In this document: positions 1-5,545 of the stretch, one piece after another
Layout: each line of letters opens with the position of its first letter
Position numbering within the stretch: position 1 is the first letter of the stretch
Assembly: GCA_903897155.1 (NCBI GenBank)
Contig: CAIUAO010000100.1
Location: 1 to 11,090 of the forward strand
Direction: 5' to 3'
Length of the DNA stretch: 11,090 nt
Origin: an uncultured Actinomycetes bacterium
Lineage (GTDB): Bacteria; Actinomycetota; Actinomycetes; Nanopelagicales; Nanopelagicaceae
Translations under genes and position numbers: made by a program
Notes under the pieces: generated by a model
What the model saw: only the letters and a program-made list of their open reading frames with translations
Database searches by the model: none
Told to the model about the DNA's origin: nothing

Positions 1-411
1 GCCGTCGCAGATAGCAAGATCAATCATGGAGTCGCCAACTACTTTAAGAAGGAATAGTTCACCTGATCCCACAAGGGACTCAGGTAGCGGGTAGACCTCT
101 TCGATATGTTGCTCGGCGAGGATCGGCCCGCCGGCTGCGATGCGGCCTACTAAAGGAATATTGACTGTGCGCTCAGGGGTGATGGCATCTTCACTTTCAA
201 CGATCTCAAAGGCGCGGCCTTTGGTGGCGTCTTTGCGGATATAGCCCTTCTCCACTAACGCATCGATCTGATAGCTGACCGAGGCAGAGGAGGCTAGGCC
301 TGCGGCCTCACCGATCTCACGCATGGAGGGCGGATAGCCGTTTGTTTCGATGGACTCCTTGATGACGTCCAGAATCAGCTTCTGGCGGGAAGAAAGCTCG
401 TTTTCACTCAT
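1..411 (-). CDS. lexA: LexA SOS repressor (5' part, C-terminus cut off by window edge)
   Basis: This is the transcriptional repressor of the SOS regulon; RecA filaments stimulate its self-cleavage after DNA damage. The visible 137 residues begin at the ATG read from 411 to 409. An N-terminal winged helix-turn-helix lies at about residues 8-67 (YPPSMREIGEAAGLAS is the typical LexA helix region). The self-cleavage site is the Ala93-Gly94 bond in RIAAGGPI, and the catalytic serine is Ser128 in VVGDSM. The catalytic lysine lies beyond the window edge. There is no Shine-Dalgarno before the ATG, but TACCCT sits at -12 to -7, so the mRNA is probably leaderless. The gene is divergent from the LysM gene and one LexA box overlaps its -35, which fits autoregulation. 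Identification is very secure. Confidence 0.97.
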   Translation of the reverse strand, partial: MSENELSSRQKLILDVIKESIETNGYPPSMREIGEAAGLASSASVSYQIDALVEKGYIRKDATKGRAFEIVESEDAITPERTVNIPLVGRIAAGGPILAEQHIEEVYPLPESLVGSGELFLLKVVGDSMIDLAICDG

Positions 412-417
412 AAGAGA

Positions 418-447
418 AGGGTAGGGCAAAAATCGAAAAAAGTCGAA
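418..447 (-). promoter_or_regulatory. lexA promoter, probably leaderless
   Basis: On the minus strand TTCGAC (447-442) and TACCCT (423-418) are separated by 18 bases. The -10 hexamer ends 6 bases before the lexA ATG, so transcription would start at or next to the A of the start codon. No ribosome binding site is present, which supports a leaderless reading. The -35 overlaps LexA box 1. Confidence 0.6.
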
Positions 448-457
448 CAAATGTTCG
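444..457. promoter_or_regulatory. LexA box 1 (SOS operator)
   Basis: CGAACAAATGTTCG is a perfect match to the Gram-positive/actinobacterial SOS box, with 5-bp arms CGAAC and GTTCG around 4 bases. It overlaps the -35 of lexA and lies just upstream of the LysM-gene -35, so it should repress lexA and perhaps both genes. Confidence 0.92.
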
Positions 458-465
458 TTTTTCAC

Positions 466-495
466 TTGCCTTGTGTCGGTGGGAGGGGGTATGGT
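466..495 (+). promoter_or_regulatory. promoter of the LysM gene
   Basis: TTGCCT (466-471) and TATGGT (490-495) are separated by 18 bases. They lie between the two LexA boxes. The predicted start at about 502 falls at the left edge of LexA box 2, a position where repressor would block initiation. TATAGA at 500-505 is an alternative -10 but has no -35 at normal spacing. Confidence 0.5.
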
Positions 496-502
496 TTCCT
501 AT

Positions 503-516
503 AGAACAGATGTTCG
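503..516. promoter_or_regulatory. LexA box 2 (SOS operator)
   Basis: AGAACAGATGTTCG matches CGAAC-N4-GTTCG at all arm positions except the first base. It sits at the predicted transcription start of the LysM gene, 55 bases before its ATG. Two boxes in one divergent region suggest separate control of lexA and the LysM gene. Confidence 0.82.
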
Positions 517-570
517 AACGCCAGACTATCCCCGGTCAGGCCCAGAAGGCACTGTTTGTAGGAGTAAGAA

Positions 571-879
571 ATGGCAACAAAATTAACACCTCGCGGTAAG
601 AACGTTGTGCGAGGCACAACGCTTCTATCGCTATTGATAGTAATTGGCGCTGGTTTTAGCGCAGTTGGTAATGCATCTGAAAAGGTCATTGGCTCAACAC
701 CTGCTACAAGTGGTTATACAAAGCTTGTTGTGGCCCCTGGTGAGACCCTCTGGTCAGTCGCTTCTATGGTCGCAGGTTCAAGATCGGTAAATCAGGCCGA
801 GCAAGAGATCATCGATGCCAATAACCTCACCTCTCCTGATCTTTCAGCAGGTATGCGTATTTGGGTGCCATCTAAGTAA
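571..879 (+). CDS. membrane-anchored LysM protein, probable SOS cell-division inhibitor (YneA/DivS/Rv2719c type)
   Basis: The protein has 102 residues: a short basic N-terminus, one hydrophobic segment at about residues 17-33 (membrane anchor or signal anchor), a short linker, and a LysM peptidoglycan-binding domain at about 49-100 (GETLWSVAS to SAGMRIWVP). GGAG at 561-564, six bases before the ATG, fixes the start. Divergence from lexA, SOS boxes in the promoter, small size and TM-plus-LysM architecture match the family of SOS-induced division suppressors known as YneA in Bacillus, DivS in Corynebacterium and Rv2719c in Mycobacterium. Such proteins pause septation at the membrane or cell wall while DNA is repaired. 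The exact division target cannot be read from the sequence. Architecture is clear; the functional assignment rests mainly on context. Confidence 0.85.
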   Translation: MATKLTPRGKNVVRGTTLLSLLIVIGAGFSAVGNASEKVIGSTPATSGYTKLVVAPGETLWSVASMVAGSRSVNQAEQEIIDANNLTSPDLSAGMRIWVPSK

Positions 880-887
880 TTTGTGGT

Positions 888-893
888 TATCCT
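888..893 (+). promoter_or_regulatory. possible leaderless -10 for vapB
   Basis: TATCCT lies exactly at -12 to -7 of the vapB ATG. No Shine-Dalgarno precedes that ATG, and no other ATG, GTG or TTG occurs before the AbrB fold. A -35 is poor (TTGGGT at 861-866, spacing 21). The pair may also be transcribed by read-through from the SOS promoter, since only 20 bases separate the two genes. Confidence 0.4.
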
Positions 894-899
894 TTACTT

Positions 900-1205
900 A
901 TGGCAAGTAAGGTAAAGGGTAAGAGCAAGAAAGCTGCCTCCACAGGAGGCGCTACGCGCCGCGGGCGCACCCGAACATCTCGGCTAAGTTCACAGCATCA
1001 AGTAACTATTCCGGTAGATGTGCTTCGGGAAGCAGGTTTTGTTGTGGGGGATGAATTGGTCTTTGAAGTACGTGAGGGGGTAGTAGTTCTCTCTGCGCCC
1101 GAGAGTCCCGAGAGTAATCAGCGCCATATGCTCTGCGGAGCTGCTGGAGATGCGTTTAAGGGCTTTGATTGGGATAAGGAACGGCTTTCTTCATGGCCGG
1201 AATAG
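900..1205 (+). CDS. AbrB/MazE-type antitoxin (VapB-like) with basic N-terminal tail
   Basis: This is a 101-residue DNA-binding antitoxin expected to neutralise the PIN toxin encoded next to it and to repress the pair's own transcription. The swapped-hairpin AbrB fold spans about residues 29-64 (SSQHQVTIPVDVLREAGFVV, then GDELVFEV). The C-terminal tail (about 75-101, with GFDWDKERLSSWPE) is the usual toxin-binding part. Unusual is a roughly 28-residue N-terminal extension rich in Lys and Arg (ten basic residues) with Ala, Gly, Ser and Thr. It looks like a nucleic-acid-binding tail, whereas typical VapB antitoxins start almost directly with the fold. The extension is real if the only available ATG is used. 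The last 13 bases overlap the toxin gene, a layout typical for translational coupling. Confidence 0.85.
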   Translation: MASKVKGKSKKAASTGGATRRGRTRTSRLSSQHQVTIPVDVLREAGFVVGDELVFEVREGVVVLSAPESPESNQRHMLCGAAGDAFKGFDWDKERLSSWPE

Positions 1206-1579
1206 TTCTCGATACATCAGCGCTTATTGCTTATATCGATCCCCACCACCAGCATCATAAAAAAATTAGCGAACAGATGAAGAGCACACGAATAGATTTT
1301 TATATCTCTGCTGTTACCTATATTGAATTGATGTCAGGAGCGAGTAAGACCGGAATTGCAGATCTCATCGAAAGAGGCTTATTTCATCTTGTCAGCGAAG
1401 TCGTGCCTGTAGACCTTGCTATCTCAAAGGTCGCTGTTGAGGCGCGGATCAGATGTGGCCTGAAAGTGCCTGATGCGATCATCTCGGCAACCGCCTCTCA
1501 TAAGAGCGCCCAGTTATGGACAAGTGATAAGGCGCTTGCCAAGGCTCATCCTGGGGCGAGATATCTGCTCCAGGCTTAG
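1193..1579 (+). CDS. PIN-domain ribonuclease toxin (VapC-like)
   Basis: The 128 residues form a complete PIN domain. All four acidic metal-binding residues are visible: Asp7 in IVLDTSALIAY, Glu45 in YIELMSG, Asp94 in KVPDAIISATA and Asp112 in LWTSDKALAK. Proteins of this family are Mg2+-dependent RNases that usually cleave tRNA or rRNA loops and are held inactive by the partner antitoxin. The target RNA cannot be predicted here. The start lies inside the antitoxin gene (13-base overlap, different frame) with no strong Shine-Dalgarno, so translation is probably coupled. The length is normal and no key residue is missing, so the toxin should be active. Placement directly behind an SOS-controlled gene is notable. 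Confidence 0.92.
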   Translation: MAGIVLDTSALIAYIDPHHQHHKKISEQMKSTRIDFYISAVTYIELMSGASKTGIADLIERGLFHLVSEVVPVDLAISKVAVEARIRCGLKVPDAIISATASHKSAQLWTSDKALAKAHPGARYLLQA

Positions 1580-1593
1580 TTACAGCACTGTTC

Positions 1594-1624
1594 ACCTGCG
1601 ACACGCCGCGCAGGTTCCTTTAAA
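1594..1624 (+). terminator. possible terminator after vapC
   Basis: ACCTGCG (1594-1600) and CGCAGGT (1609-1615) form a perfect 7-bp GC-rich stem with an 8-base loop, 15 bases after the vapC stop. It is followed by TCCTTTAAA, a weak, interrupted T tract. It would end the LysM-vapBC transcript before nrdR. The poor T run keeps confidence moderate. Confidence 0.45.
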
Positions 1625-1648
1625 CCCTCAACTGCGGGTGTACGGTTG

Positions 1649-1664
1649 GCACAACATCTAGGGG
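1649..1664. promoter_or_regulatory. NrdR box 1
   Basis: GCACAACATCTAGGGG aligns with the 16-bp NrdR consensus acaCwAtATaTwgtgt at most conserved positions (C4, A5, A6, A8, T9, T11, A12, G13, G15). It starts 31 bp before box 2, the usual three-turn spacing of paired NrdR sites. Confidence 0.7.
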
Positions 1665-1679
1665 TAGAGCGCGATTTAT

Positions 1680-1695
1680 GTTCCATAAGTTGTGG
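1680..1695. promoter_or_regulatory. NrdR box 2
   Basis: GTTCCATAAGTTGTGG matches the NrdR consensus in C4, A6, T7, A8 and TTGTG at positions 11-15. A possible promoter, TTCCAT (1681-1686) with TAATGT (1704-1709) at 17-base spacing, overlaps this box, so NrdR binding here would repress nrdR-nrdJ. The promoter assignment is weaker than the box pair. Confidence 0.62.
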
Positions 1696-1750
1696 TTTTA
1701 CGCTAATGTCGCCCTCTCGCACAAATCTTGGAATATAAGGAGAAATACCG

Positions 1751-2275
1751 ATGATCTGCCCGTTCTGCCGTAACGATGACTCTAGGGTCGTTGATTCACG
1801 CCCAGCAGATGAAGGCACCTTGATCCGCCGCCGCCGTGAATGCACGGGATGTGGCCGCCGGTTCACAACATCTGAAACCTCCGTATTACTCATTATTAAG
1901 CGTTCAGGGGCAACAGAGCCATTTAGCCGGGAGAAGGTGATCGCTGGTGTGCGCAAGGCATGCCAAGGCCGCCCCGTCGATGATGATGATCTAGCCCTCT
2001 TGTCCCAACGCGTTGAAGAGTCTCTTCGCGCCGATGGCCAAGCAGAGGTAGAAGCACAAGAAGTTGGAATGGCGATCCTCGCGCCACTCCGAGAGCTAGA
2101 TGAGGTCGCTTACCTACGATATGCCTCTGTATATCGTAACTTTGCCTCCTTGGAAGATTTCGAAGGTGAGATCGCACTTCTCCGCGCCGCTCCTTCAAAT
2201 AAACAATCAAGTAATCAGTACAGCACTACAAGTTCTACAAACAATTCACAAACGCTTTCATCATCATCTAAATAA
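1751..2275 (+). CDS. nrdR: NrdR, ATP-cone repressor of ribonucleotide reductase genes
   Basis: NrdR senses ATP/dATP and represses ribonucleotide reductase genes when dNTPs are plentiful. The 174 residues contain an N-terminal zinc ribbon (Cys3, Cys6, Cys31, Cys34, with RRRREC and GCGRRFTTSE) that binds DNA. An ATP-cone domain follows at about 49-139, with the nucleotide-binding run KRSGATEPFSREKV and the conserved YRNFASLEDF end. AAGGAG at 1737-1742, eight bases upstream, supports the start. The gene is 12 bases from nrdJ, so the two form an operon, and tandem NrdR boxes upstream predict autoregulation. Residues 148-174 form a Ser/Thr/Asn/Gln-rich, probably disordered tail, making the protein longer than the roughly 150-155 residues usual for the family. 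Confidence 0.97.
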   Translation: MICPFCRNDDSRVVDSRPADEGTLIRRRRECTGCGRRFTTSETSVLLIIKRSGATEPFSREKVIAGVRKACQGRPVDDDDLALLSQRVEESLRADGQAEVEAQEVGMAILAPLRELDEVAYLRYASVYRNFASLEDFEGEIALLRAAPSNKQSSNQYSTTSSTNNSQTLSSSSK

Positions 2276-2287
2276 GGAGAAACAAGT

Positions 2288-5113
2288 ATGTCTATCGTCA
2301 ATCGCCCAGCTGGTGCCGATACTTCTGCGAAGAAGAACGTTGGTAAGGGCCTCAAACTTGAACGCATCTACACAACACCAGGCGTTCATCCATATGACGA
2401 AGTGACATGGCAGCACCGCGATGTTGTTCAGACAAACTGGAAATCTGGCGAAGTGATCTTCGAACAAAAGGGCGTTGAATATCCTGACTTCTGGTCAGTG
2501 AACGCATCAACAATTGTGACCACCAAGTACTTCCGCGGAGCTCTTGGTCATGAGAACCGTGAGTGGTCTCTCAAGCAAGTTATTGACCGCGTTGTATTGA
2601 CATATACAAAGGCTGGAAAAGAATTCGGATACTTTGCAACAGATGCTGATGCAGAGATCTTTGAACATGAGCTCACATGGATGCTTATGCACCAAGTCTT
2701 CTCATTTAACTCACCTGTCTGGTTTAACGTGGGAACAAATGCCCCACAACAAGTTTCAGCATGCTTCATCCTTTCAGTAGATGACACCATGGATTCCATC
2801 CTGAACTGGTACCGCGAAGAAGGATTCATCTTCAAAGGCGGATCAGGAGCAGGACTTAACCTCTCACGTATCCGTGGTTCAAAAGAGCTTTTGAAGTCTG
2901 GCGGAACAGCTTCAGGTCCCGTTTCATTTATGCGCGGCGCAGATGCATCTGCTGGAACAATCAAGTCAGGCGGAGCAACTCGCCGGGCAGCAAAGATGGT
3001 TGTGCTAGATATTGATCATCCAGATATCGAAGAGTTCATTGAGACAAAGGTTCGCGAAGAAGACAAGATTCGCGCTCTGCGCGATGCTGGCTTTGATATG
3101 GATCTTGGCGGAAAAGACATTATTTCTGTGCAATACCAGAATGCAAATAACTCAGTACGCGTATCAGACAAGTTCATGCGCGCTTATGAGAACGGTGAGC
3201 AATTTGGTCTCGTTGGCCGCGCATCAGGAGATGTCATTGAGTCAGTAGATGCAAAGGCGCTCTTCCGTAAGGTTGCAGAAGCTGCGTGGGCATGCGCCGA
3301 TCCAGGAATTCAATATGACGACACCATCAATGATTGGCACACAAACCCAGAGACAGGTCGCATCAACGCCTCTAACCCTTGCTCTGAGTACATGTCACTT
3401 GATAACTCATCATGTAACTTGGCATCACTGAACTTGATGAAGTTCTTGCAAGCAAATGGTTCTTTTGACACAAAGAACTTTGTGAAGGCAACAGAGCTCA
3501 TCATCACAGCGATGGATATCTCCATCTGCTTCGCAGATTTCCCAACAGAGCCAATCGGTGAGACAACACGTAATTACCGTCAACTTGGAATTGGTTATGC
3601 AAACCTCGGCGCACTCCTTATGGCATCAGGCCTTGCATATGATTCAGATGGCGGACGCCAACTTGCTGGCGCGATCACATCAGTATTGACCGGTGTTTCA
3701 TATCGCCGCGGAGCAGAACTTGCCGGGATCGTTGGTCCTTATGCAGGTTATGCACGTAACGCAGCAGCGCACACACGCGTCATGCAGAAGCATGCAAATG
3801 CTTCAGCATCAGCTCGCTCAGTATCAACACTGGATGAAGATGTCTGGAAGGTTGCTAACGCTGAGTGGACAAAGGGCTTAGAGATTGGCGCAAAGAACGG
3901 CTGGCGCAACGCGCAAGCATCTGTTCTTGCACCAACTGGAACCATCGGTTTGATGATGGATTGCGACACAACAGGTATTGAGCCAGATCTTGCTCTTGTG
4001 AAGTTTAAAAAGCTTGTCGGCGGCGGTTCTATGCAGATTGTGAACCAGACAATTCCTATGGCTCTTCGCAAGCTCGGTTACGCAGAAGAGACAGTAGAAG
4101 CAATCGTTGAATACATCGCAGCAAACGGAAACGTTGTGGACGCTCCAGGACTTAAGACAGAGCACTACGACATCTTCGACTGCGCAATGGGTAAGCGTTC
4201 CATTAGCGCAATGGGTCACGTTCACATGATGGCTGCATGTCAGCCATTCCTTTCAGGTGCTATCTCAAAGACAGTGAACTTGCCTTCAGATGCCACAGTA
4301 GAAGAGATCGAAGAGGTCTACTACGAAGGTTGGAAGCTTGGACTTAAGGCACTTGCTGTTTACCGTGACAACTGCAAGGTGGGACAACCACTTTCAGATG
4401 GAAAGGGCGATAACAAGGGCGTTGATTCAAATGTATCTGCAGGCCCAGCACATGCTGAGCGCAAGCGTCTACCTAAGTCTCGTCCATCAATGACAACATC
4501 ATTTTCTGTTGGAGGCGCTGAGGGTTACATGACCGCTGGTGCTTATGCTGATGGCGCACTCGGTGAAGTCTTCCTCAAGCTTGGTAAGCAAGGTTCAACT
4601 CTTGCCGGCGTCATGGATGCATTCTCGATCGCAGTATCTATCGGTCTTCAATACGGAGTACCACTAGAGACATTCGTCGAGAAGTTCACCAACCTACGCT
4701 TTGAACCAGCAGGCATGACAGATGATGCTGATGTTCGTATCGCGCAATCAATGATGGATTACATCTTCCGCCGCTTGGCGCTGGACTATCTACCATTTGA
4801 AACACGCAGCGGTATGGGTCTTTACACAGCCTCAGAGCGCGCACGCGCTTTGGAATCTGGTGAATACACACAAGATGAAACAGCAGCCCCAAAAGCAGTA
4901 GCTGCTCCTGCGGCAGCGCCTGTGGTTGTAAAAATTGAGGCTAAGCCAGCAGTAGATAACACCGCTGGTGTTGGTTCATCAATGGAACTCTTTGAAAAGA
5001 TGAGCGGACAATCATCTGACGCTCCACTATGTATGACATGTGGAACCAAGATGCGTATGGCTGGAAGCTGTTTCGTCTGCGAAGGTTGCGGAAACACATC
5101 TGGTTGTTCTTGA
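2288..5113 (+). CDS. nrdJ: adenosylcobalamin-dependent (class II) ribonucleoside-diphosphate reductase
   Basis: NrdJ reduces ribonucleotides to deoxyribonucleotides using a thiyl radical generated from coenzyme B12, independent of oxygen. The protein has 941 residues. Visible active-site features are Cys159 in QVSACFILS (first of the redox pair), the NPCSEY motif with Asn363, thiyl-radical Cys365 and Glu367, and the partner Cys376 in SSCNLASLNL. The phosphate-binding stretch APTGTIGLMMDCDTTG also fits the family. The 11-residue distance between Cys365 and Cys376 is typical for NrdJ. An Ala/Pro-rich flexible linker (about 864-895) leads to a C-terminal cysteine cluster (915, 918, 928, 931, 934, 940), a zinc-ribbon or redox tail that re-reduces the active site. 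AAGGAG at 2274-2279 overlaps the nrdR stop and gives an 8-base spacing. No cobalamin riboswitch was recognised upstream. Its frequent ACA/TCA codons look like those of a highly expressed housekeeping gene. Confidence 0.97.
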   Translation: MSIVNRPAGADTSAKKNVGKGLKLERIYTTPGVHPYDEVTWQHRDVVQTNWKSGEVIFEQKGVEYPDFWSVNASTIVTTKYFRGALGHENREWSLKQVIDRVVLTYTKAGKEFGYFATDADAEIFEHELTWMLMHQVFSFNSPVWFNVGTNAPQQVSACFILSVDDTMDSILNWYREEGFIFKGGSGAGLNLSRIRGSKELLKSGGTASGPVSFMRGADASAGTIKSGGATRRAAKMVVLDIDHPDIEEFIETKVREEDKIRALRDAGFDMDLGGKDIISVQYQNANNSVRVSDKFMRAYENGEQFGLVGRASGDVIESVDAKALFRKVAEAAWACADPGIQYDDTINDWHTNPETGRINASNPCSEYMSLDNSSCNLASLNLMKFLQANGSFDTKNFVKATELIITAMDISICFADFPTEPIGETTRNYRQLGIGYANLGALLMASGLAYDSDGGRQLAGAITSVLTGVSYRRGAELAGIVGPYAGYARNAAAHTRVMQKHANASASARSVSTLDEDVWKVANAEWTKGLEIGAKNGWRNAQASVLAPTGTIGLMMDCDTTGIEPDLALVKFKKLVGGGSMQIVNQTIPMALRKLGYAEETVEAIVEYIAANGNVVDAPGLKTEHYDIFDCAMGKRSISAMGHVHMMAACQPFLSGAISKTVNLPSDATVEEIEEVYYEGWKLGLKALAVYRDNCKVGQPLSDGKGDNKGVDSNVSAGPAHAERKRLPKSRPSMTTSFSVGGAEGYMTAGAYADGALGEVFLKLGKQGSTLAGVMDAFSIAVSIGLQYGVPLETFVEKFTNLRFEPAGMTDDADVRIAQSMMDYIFRRLALDYLPFETRSGMGLYTASERARALESGEYTQDETAAPKAVAAPAAAPVVVKIEAKPAVDNTAGVGSSMELFEKMSGQSSDAPLCMTCGTKMRMAGSCFVCEGCGNTSGCS

Positions 5114-5134
5114 TCTGCCAATAACATTTCTCAC

Positions 5135-5162
5135 TTGCCAGGTTTGAAAAAAACCCTATAGT
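5135..5162 (+). promoter_or_regulatory. sigma70-type promoter after nrdJ
   Basis: TTGCCA (5135-5140) and TATAGT (5157-5162) are spaced by 16 bases, a good housekeeping-type promoter. The predicted start is near 5169, only about 55 bases after the nrdJ stop. No ORF with a ribosome binding site begins before the terminator-like hairpin at 5238-5261. Confidence 0.6.
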
Positions 5163-5168
5163 GGGCAG

Positions 5169-5270
5169 ATAAGGAACAGGGAGATAAATCCCCGCCCCTT
5201 ATGCTTCAAAGTAGTTAAACGTTCGTTTTACGAGTCTGGATCACCGTTATCGCGGTGATCCTTTCGTATT
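5169..5270 (+). ncRNA. candidate small RNA of about 100 nt
   Basis: The stretch behind the 5135-5162 promoter encodes no plausible protein but folds well. ATAAGG (5169-5174) pairs with CCTTAT (5197-5202). Inside this a symmetric 4x4 internal loop leads to GGGA (5179-5182) paired with TCCC (5189-5192) and a GATAAA loop. An A/T-rich hairpin (AAAC, GTTC loop, GTTT) lies near 5217-5228, and the 9-bp terminator-like stem closes the unit. It is not a tRNA, 5S, SRP RNA or any riboswitch I recognise. It could be a small RNA, a leader with attenuation for dinG, or simply the processed 3' end of the nrdJ mRNA. Confidence 0.4.
5238..5267 (+). terminator. intrinsic terminator-like hairpin
   Basis: GGATCACCG (5238-5246) and CGGTGATCC (5253-5261) form a perfect 9-bp stem with a 6-base loop, followed by TTTCGTATTT. 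The T tract is interrupted by CG, so termination may be partial. It would end both the candidate small RNA and nrdR-nrdJ read-through. Confidence 0.6.
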
Positions 5271-5299
5271 TGTGCAGTGAATAAAATAATAAAAATGAT

Positions 5300-5327
5300 T
5301 TGACAGATCTATAAAAGCGGGAATACT
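5300..5327 (+). promoter_or_regulatory. strong sigma70-type promoter upstream of dinG
   Basis: TTGACA (5300-5305, perfect consensus) and AATACT (5322-5327) are 16 bases apart. The predicted start is near 5334, about 210 bases before the dinG start codon. No SOS box (CGAAC-N4-GTTCG) was found near it, so dinG does not look LexA-controlled here. Confidence 0.65.
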
Positions 5328-5333
5328 CGCAAG

Positions 5334-5545
5334 TGCTGCAAAAGTAATTTTGCAGTGACCACATCGCCCTAAATTGGATGGATAGCCCACAAAATGCGAT
5401 CGCGTTTGCGACCCATCCACTCTGGTAGAAAGCGTGCACTTGCTTTGGTTGTCAATCAGCTGGAAGTTCAGCTTGGAGGAAGATTTACCGACTAACGAAA
5501 GCAAGTGAACGTCATGATGTGGGTAAGCACCGATAGGGTGCACAA
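5334..5545 (+). ncRNA. highly structured leader or stand-alone RNA before dinG
   Basis: The region behind the 5300-5327 promoter contains a chain of helices. (1) CTGCAAAA/TTTTGCAG (5336-5343 with 5348-5355) is a perfect 8-bp stem with a GTAA (GNRA) tetraloop. (2) TGGATGG/CCATCCA (5375-5381 with 5413-5419) encloses a smaller AAATGC/GCGTTT hairpin (5392-5407). (3) CACTTGCTTT/AAAGCAAGTG (5437-5446 with 5498-5507) is 10 bp, extended on both sides past single mismatches, and encloses AGCTG/CAGCT (5458-5473). (4) GCACC/GGTGC (5527-5531 with 5537-5541) lies just before the dinG start. No known RNA family was recognised. The helices are directly visible; the regulatory role is inferred. Confidence 0.5.

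Noticed and set aside
1626..1640. Small ACCC/GGGT hairpin downstream of vapC
   Set aside because: Only 4 bp with an 8-base loop; too weak to call.
3748..4225. Long antisense ORFs inside nrdJ
   Set aside because: They are shadows caused by biased codon use in nrdJ; no ribosome sites or recognisable motifs.
5113..5170. 7-bp inverted repeat ATCTGCC/GGCAGAT flanking the small-RNA promoter
   Set aside because: Arms are 44 bases apart and short; one could arise by chance, and there is no T tract to make it a terminator for nrdJ.
5212..5225. Possible SOS box near dinG because of GTTCG at 5221-5225
   Set aside because: The required CGAAC half at 5212-5216 reads TAGTT, so there is no palindrome.
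5396..5403. GCGATCGC palindrome, identical to the cyanobacterial HIP1 element
   Set aside because: A single copy in a helix loop region with no other sign of cyanobacterial origin; chance is sufficient.
5498..5541. Possible hammerhead-type ribozyme because of GAAA next to a long stem
   Set aside because: The essential CUGANGA core is absent in the correct position.
5247..5543. Minus-strand ORF of 98 codons in the nrdJ-dinG gap
   Set aside because: It starts at a GTG without ribosome site, has no recognisable domain and lies over the stem-rich region, whose inverted repeats better explain the sequence.
5334..5545. RNase P RNA, tmRNA or cobalamin riboswitch as identity of the structured RNA
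   Set aside because: None of the universal cores (RNase P P4 strands, tmRNA resume codon and acceptor arm, B12 box) could be found.
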